From Myxococcota bacterium (GTDB taxonomy: Bacteria > Myxococcota_A > UBA796 > UBA9615 > JAKLKC01), in contig JAKLKC010000013.1 of NCBI GenBank assembly GCA_023150875.1, positions 58,305 through 122,304 on the forward strand: 64,000 nucleotides of DNA. Reading direction: 5' to 3'. The notes beneath the pieces are model-generated. The model did not search any database, had not been told where the DNA came from, and saw only the letters and a list, made by a program, of their open reading frames with translations. Position numbers and translations under genes: made by a program. This document shows positions 62,148 to 64,000 of this stretch, piece by piece. Each line of letters starts with the position of its first letter. Position 1 is the first letter of the stretch.

Positions 62148-63536
62148 GTGGACGTGTCCGCCTCCGAGACCGGCACCTCGGCCCCCGCCGCCGCGATCCT
62201 GGACGCCCTCGACTGGGACGAGATCCGAAGGGAGTCCCTCCAGATCCTCCGGGACCTCATCCGCATCGACACCACCAATCCCCCGGGTGGGGAGATCTCC
62301 GCCTGCCACTACCTCGCGGCGATCTTCCAGCGGGAACGCATCGACTACGACGTGTTCGAGTCGGCGCCGGGGCGGGGGAACATCGTCGCCCGCCTGGGCT
62401 CCTCCGGGGAGGCGCCCCCGGTCCTCCTCTCGGCCCACCTCGACGTGGTGGCGGCCGATCCCCGGACCTGGACCCACCCCCCCTTCGCCGCGGAGGTGCA
62501 CGGGGGCTACGTGTGGGGGCGCGGCGCCATCGACATGAAGAACATGGCGGCGATGGAGGTCGCCTGCCTCCTCGCCGCCCGGCGGTCCCGCATCCCCCTG
62601 CGCCGGGACCTGCTGTTCGCCGGGGTCGCCGACGAGGAGGCGGGCTGCCGCCTCGGCTCGCTGTGGCTGGCGGAGCACCACCCCGAGACGATCCGCGGGG
62701 AGTATGCGATCTCGGAGATCGGCGGCTTCACCCTCAACGTGGGCCGCGCCCGCTACTACCCCGTGCAGATCGCCGAGAAGGGGATCTGCTGGCTCACGGT
62801 GAAGGCCCGGGGCACGCCGGGTCACGGCAGCCTCCCCAACCGCGACAACCCGCTGATCCACATCGGCAAGGCGGCCCAGGCGCTGGGCCTGAAGATGCTG
62901 CCGATGCACCGCACCGAGGTGGTCGATGGCTTCGTCGAGGGCCTCGCGTCGCGCCAGCCGGCCCTGAAGCGCATGGTGCTGAAGCAGCTCCTCAACCCCC
63001 GGCTGAGCGACCTGATCCTGGACCGCCTGATGCCGGACGAGTCCCTGGCCAACTCCTTCCGGGCGGCCCTGCACAACACCGCGAACCCCACGTCCATCGG
63101 TGGGGGCGACAAGATCAACGTCGTCCCCGGCGAGGCGTTCCTGCGGGTCGACGGCCGGACCCTGCCGGGACAGTCGCCGGAGACCCTGATCGCCGAGCTC
63201 CGGGCGCTGCTGGGGAGCGGCTACGACATCCAGGTGGACCAGACCATGCCCCCCACCGAGGGGAGCTTCGACGACCCCCTGGCCGGGGTGATCGGGAGGG
63301 CCATCGCCCGCCACGATCCCGGGGCCCTGGTCCTGCCCTACCTGGCCCCGGGCTTCACCGACGCCAAGGCTTACAGCCAGTTGGGGATGAAGTGCTGGGG
63401 ATTCTCGCCGGTCCGCCTGGCCCCCGAGGACAGCTTCGCCCGCTGGTTCCACGGGAACGACGAGCGGATCCCCGTGGAGGGGTTCCACTTCGGGGTTCGG
63501 GCGCTGGCGGAGGTGGTGTTCGAGCTGGTGACGTGA
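62148..63536 (+). CDS. M20-family metallopeptidase/deacylase
   Basis: About 462 residues from a GTG at 62148 (or 62154; both have a ribosome site). M20 metal-binding motifs are present: LLSAHLDVVAAD (first His and Asp), WGRGAIDMKN (bridging Asp) and VADEEAGCRLGS (Glu pair), with a dimerisation-domain HGSLPNRDNPL. It resembles acetylornithine deacetylase, succinyl-diaminopimelate desuccinylase and carboxypeptidase G2-like members; specificity cannot be read here. A TAGGAT -10-like box sits at 62107-62112. No signal peptide, so cytoplasmic. Confidence 0.88.
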   Translation: MDVSASETGTSAPAAAILDALDWDEIRRESLQILRDLIRIDTTNPPGGEISACHYLAAIFQRERIDYDVFESAPGRGNIVARLGSSGEAPPVLLSAHLDVVAADPRTWTHPPFAAEVHGGYVWGRGAIDMKNMAAMEVACLLAARRSRIPLRRDLLFAGVADEEAGCRLGSLWLAEHHPETIRGEYAISEIGGFTLNVGRARYYPVQIAEKGICWLTVKARGTPGHGSLPNRDNPLIHIGKAAQALGLKMLPMHRTEVVDGFVEGLASRQPALKRMVLKQLLNPRLSDLILDRLMPDESLANSFRAALHNTANPTSIGGGDKINVVPGEAFLRVDGRTLPGQSPETLIAELRALLGSGYDIQVDQTMPPTEGSFDDPLAGVIGRAIARHDPGALVLPYLAPGFTDAKAYSQLGMKCWGFSPVRLAPEDSFARWFHGNDERIPVEGFHFGVRALAEVVFELVT

Positions 63537-63614
63537 GGGAAGGTCGACCGTCGCGGGGAGGGACGGTCCCCGCCCGCCCGGAGGAAGGCCCCCGGGCGGT
63601 GGGAGACGCTGGGA

Positions 63615-63980
63615 TCAGGCCTCGTCCTGCCCGCCGCGACGCCGGGGGGAACGGCCGTCGGCGCGCTTGCGGATGGTCTTGCCGCCGACCTCGATGACCA
63701 CCTCGTCGCCGTCCCGGGCGACGCTGGCCATCTCCCCGGCGAGCTTGCTCCCCACCGCGAGCTGGCTGTCGTCGAAGCGCAGCACCCCGTCGGGGCTGAC
63801 GAAGCGGTCGAGGCGCCCCCGGCGCCAGGTCTGGTAGTGGGCGGCGCAGAACCCCTTGGAGCGCACCGGGCGATCGCAGGTGGGCACCTTGCAGGACTCC
63901 TCGGCCACCCGGGGACGGCCCCGGGTCCGGGCGACATCGGCGGCGGGCGGCGGCGCGGCCTTCCGCGCCCCCCGGGACAC
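63615..63980 (-). CDS. Small zinc-finger protein, start possibly beyond window
   Basis: 121 residues in view; the frame stays open to the right edge, so the true start may lie outside. A CKVPTC...GFCAAHY motif (C-x4-C-x8-C-x3-H) followed by RRGRLDRFV is a short zinc finger met in phage and restriction-related small proteins. The rest is a beta-like GDEVVIEVGGKTIRKR segment with a basic end. A nucleic-acid-binding role is likely but not shown. No neighbour is visible to interpret it. Confidence 0.55.
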   Translation of the reverse strand: MSRGARKAAPPPAADVARTRGRPRVAEESCKVPTCDRPVRSKGFCAAHYQTWRRGRLDRFVSPDGVLRFDDSQLAVGSKLAGEMASVARDGDEVVIEVGGKTIRKRADGRSPRRRGGQDEA

Positions 63981-64000
63981 CTCGGGCGCGGGGGCGGCGG

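Overview
Organism. The DNA is very GC-rich, with coding capacity dominated by G/C third positions, and encodes a Gram-negative envelope: a lipid A acyltransferase-like protein, lipoproteins with classical lipoboxes, a beta-barrel candidate, and an outer-membrane-lipoprotein-sorting-like protein. A sigma54-type promoter precedes glnB-glnA, a PrkA/YeaH/YcgB cluster is present, and there are secreted proteins with Asp-rich low-complexity linkers and DxDxDG-type calcium repeats, a kinase-AAA fusion and a REC-GAF-PAS-HisKA protein. Together these point to an uncultured deltaproteobacterium or myxococcote-like lineage. No rRNA or other phylogenetic marker is present, so this is an inference. || Region 1, about 1-18,550: a compact virus-like element. 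A divergent hub at 15,149-15,467 is packed with GGTCAG boxes. Leftward from it run about thirteen tightly packed genes, many with GTGA or TGATG start-stop overlaps. They encode small membrane proteins, beta-rich capsid-like proteins, a transglutaminase-like cysteine protease candidate, a 1.7-kDa-residue-scale (about 1,700 aa) DNA methylase-helicase fusion of the DarB type, a membrane-anchored muramidase-like enzyme, a spike-like protein with internal repeats and a His-rich tip, a zinc ribbon and a GHKL ATPase cut by the window edge. Rightward run five genes ending in a zinc amidase and a small lipoprotein (a lysis-like pair). No terminase, portal, tail or integrase gene is visible. || Region 2, about 18,600-22,790: a lower-GC accessory block with an Mrr-like PD-(D/E)XK nuclease, a 57-residue partner ORF overlapping it, and a divergent QueC-like protein whose PP-loop is degenerate and which carries a C-terminal winged helix. 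A mobile-element-type HTH protein starts 12 nt after a tRNA-Asn gene. The tRNA 3' end faces this block, as expected for an integration site, so regions 1 and 2 may be one integrated element whose far end lies left of the window. || Region 3, about 22,800-43,700: chromosomal housekeeping. In order: tRNA-Asn promoter, glnA-glnB with a sigma54 promoter, pentapeptide-repeat protein, S41 protease, LarC with a 42-residue His-rich insert, REC-HisKA signalling protein, LolA-like and DUF2225-like secreted proteins, a sulfatase-fold enzyme, DedA, a lipid A acyltransferase, and the prkA-yeaH-ycgB stress-kinase cluster preceded by a perfect 21-bp palindrome. || Region 4, about 43,700-64,000: a DUF808 membrane protein, a surface cluster (FG-GAP lipoprotein, barrel candidate, 1,002-residue PHP-domain lipoprotein), 6-phosphogluconolactonase, TtcA, a GNAT-like protein, an SDR, a D-Ala-D-Ala carboxypeptidase lipoprotein, a CpxP/CpxR/CpxA-like envelope-stress trio, a TetR regulator, a Ser/Thr kinase-ATPase, an M20 peptidase and a zinc-finger protein at the right edge. 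|| The most unusual parts are the virus-like element with its GGTCAG hub and the defence-like block next to tRNA-Asn.
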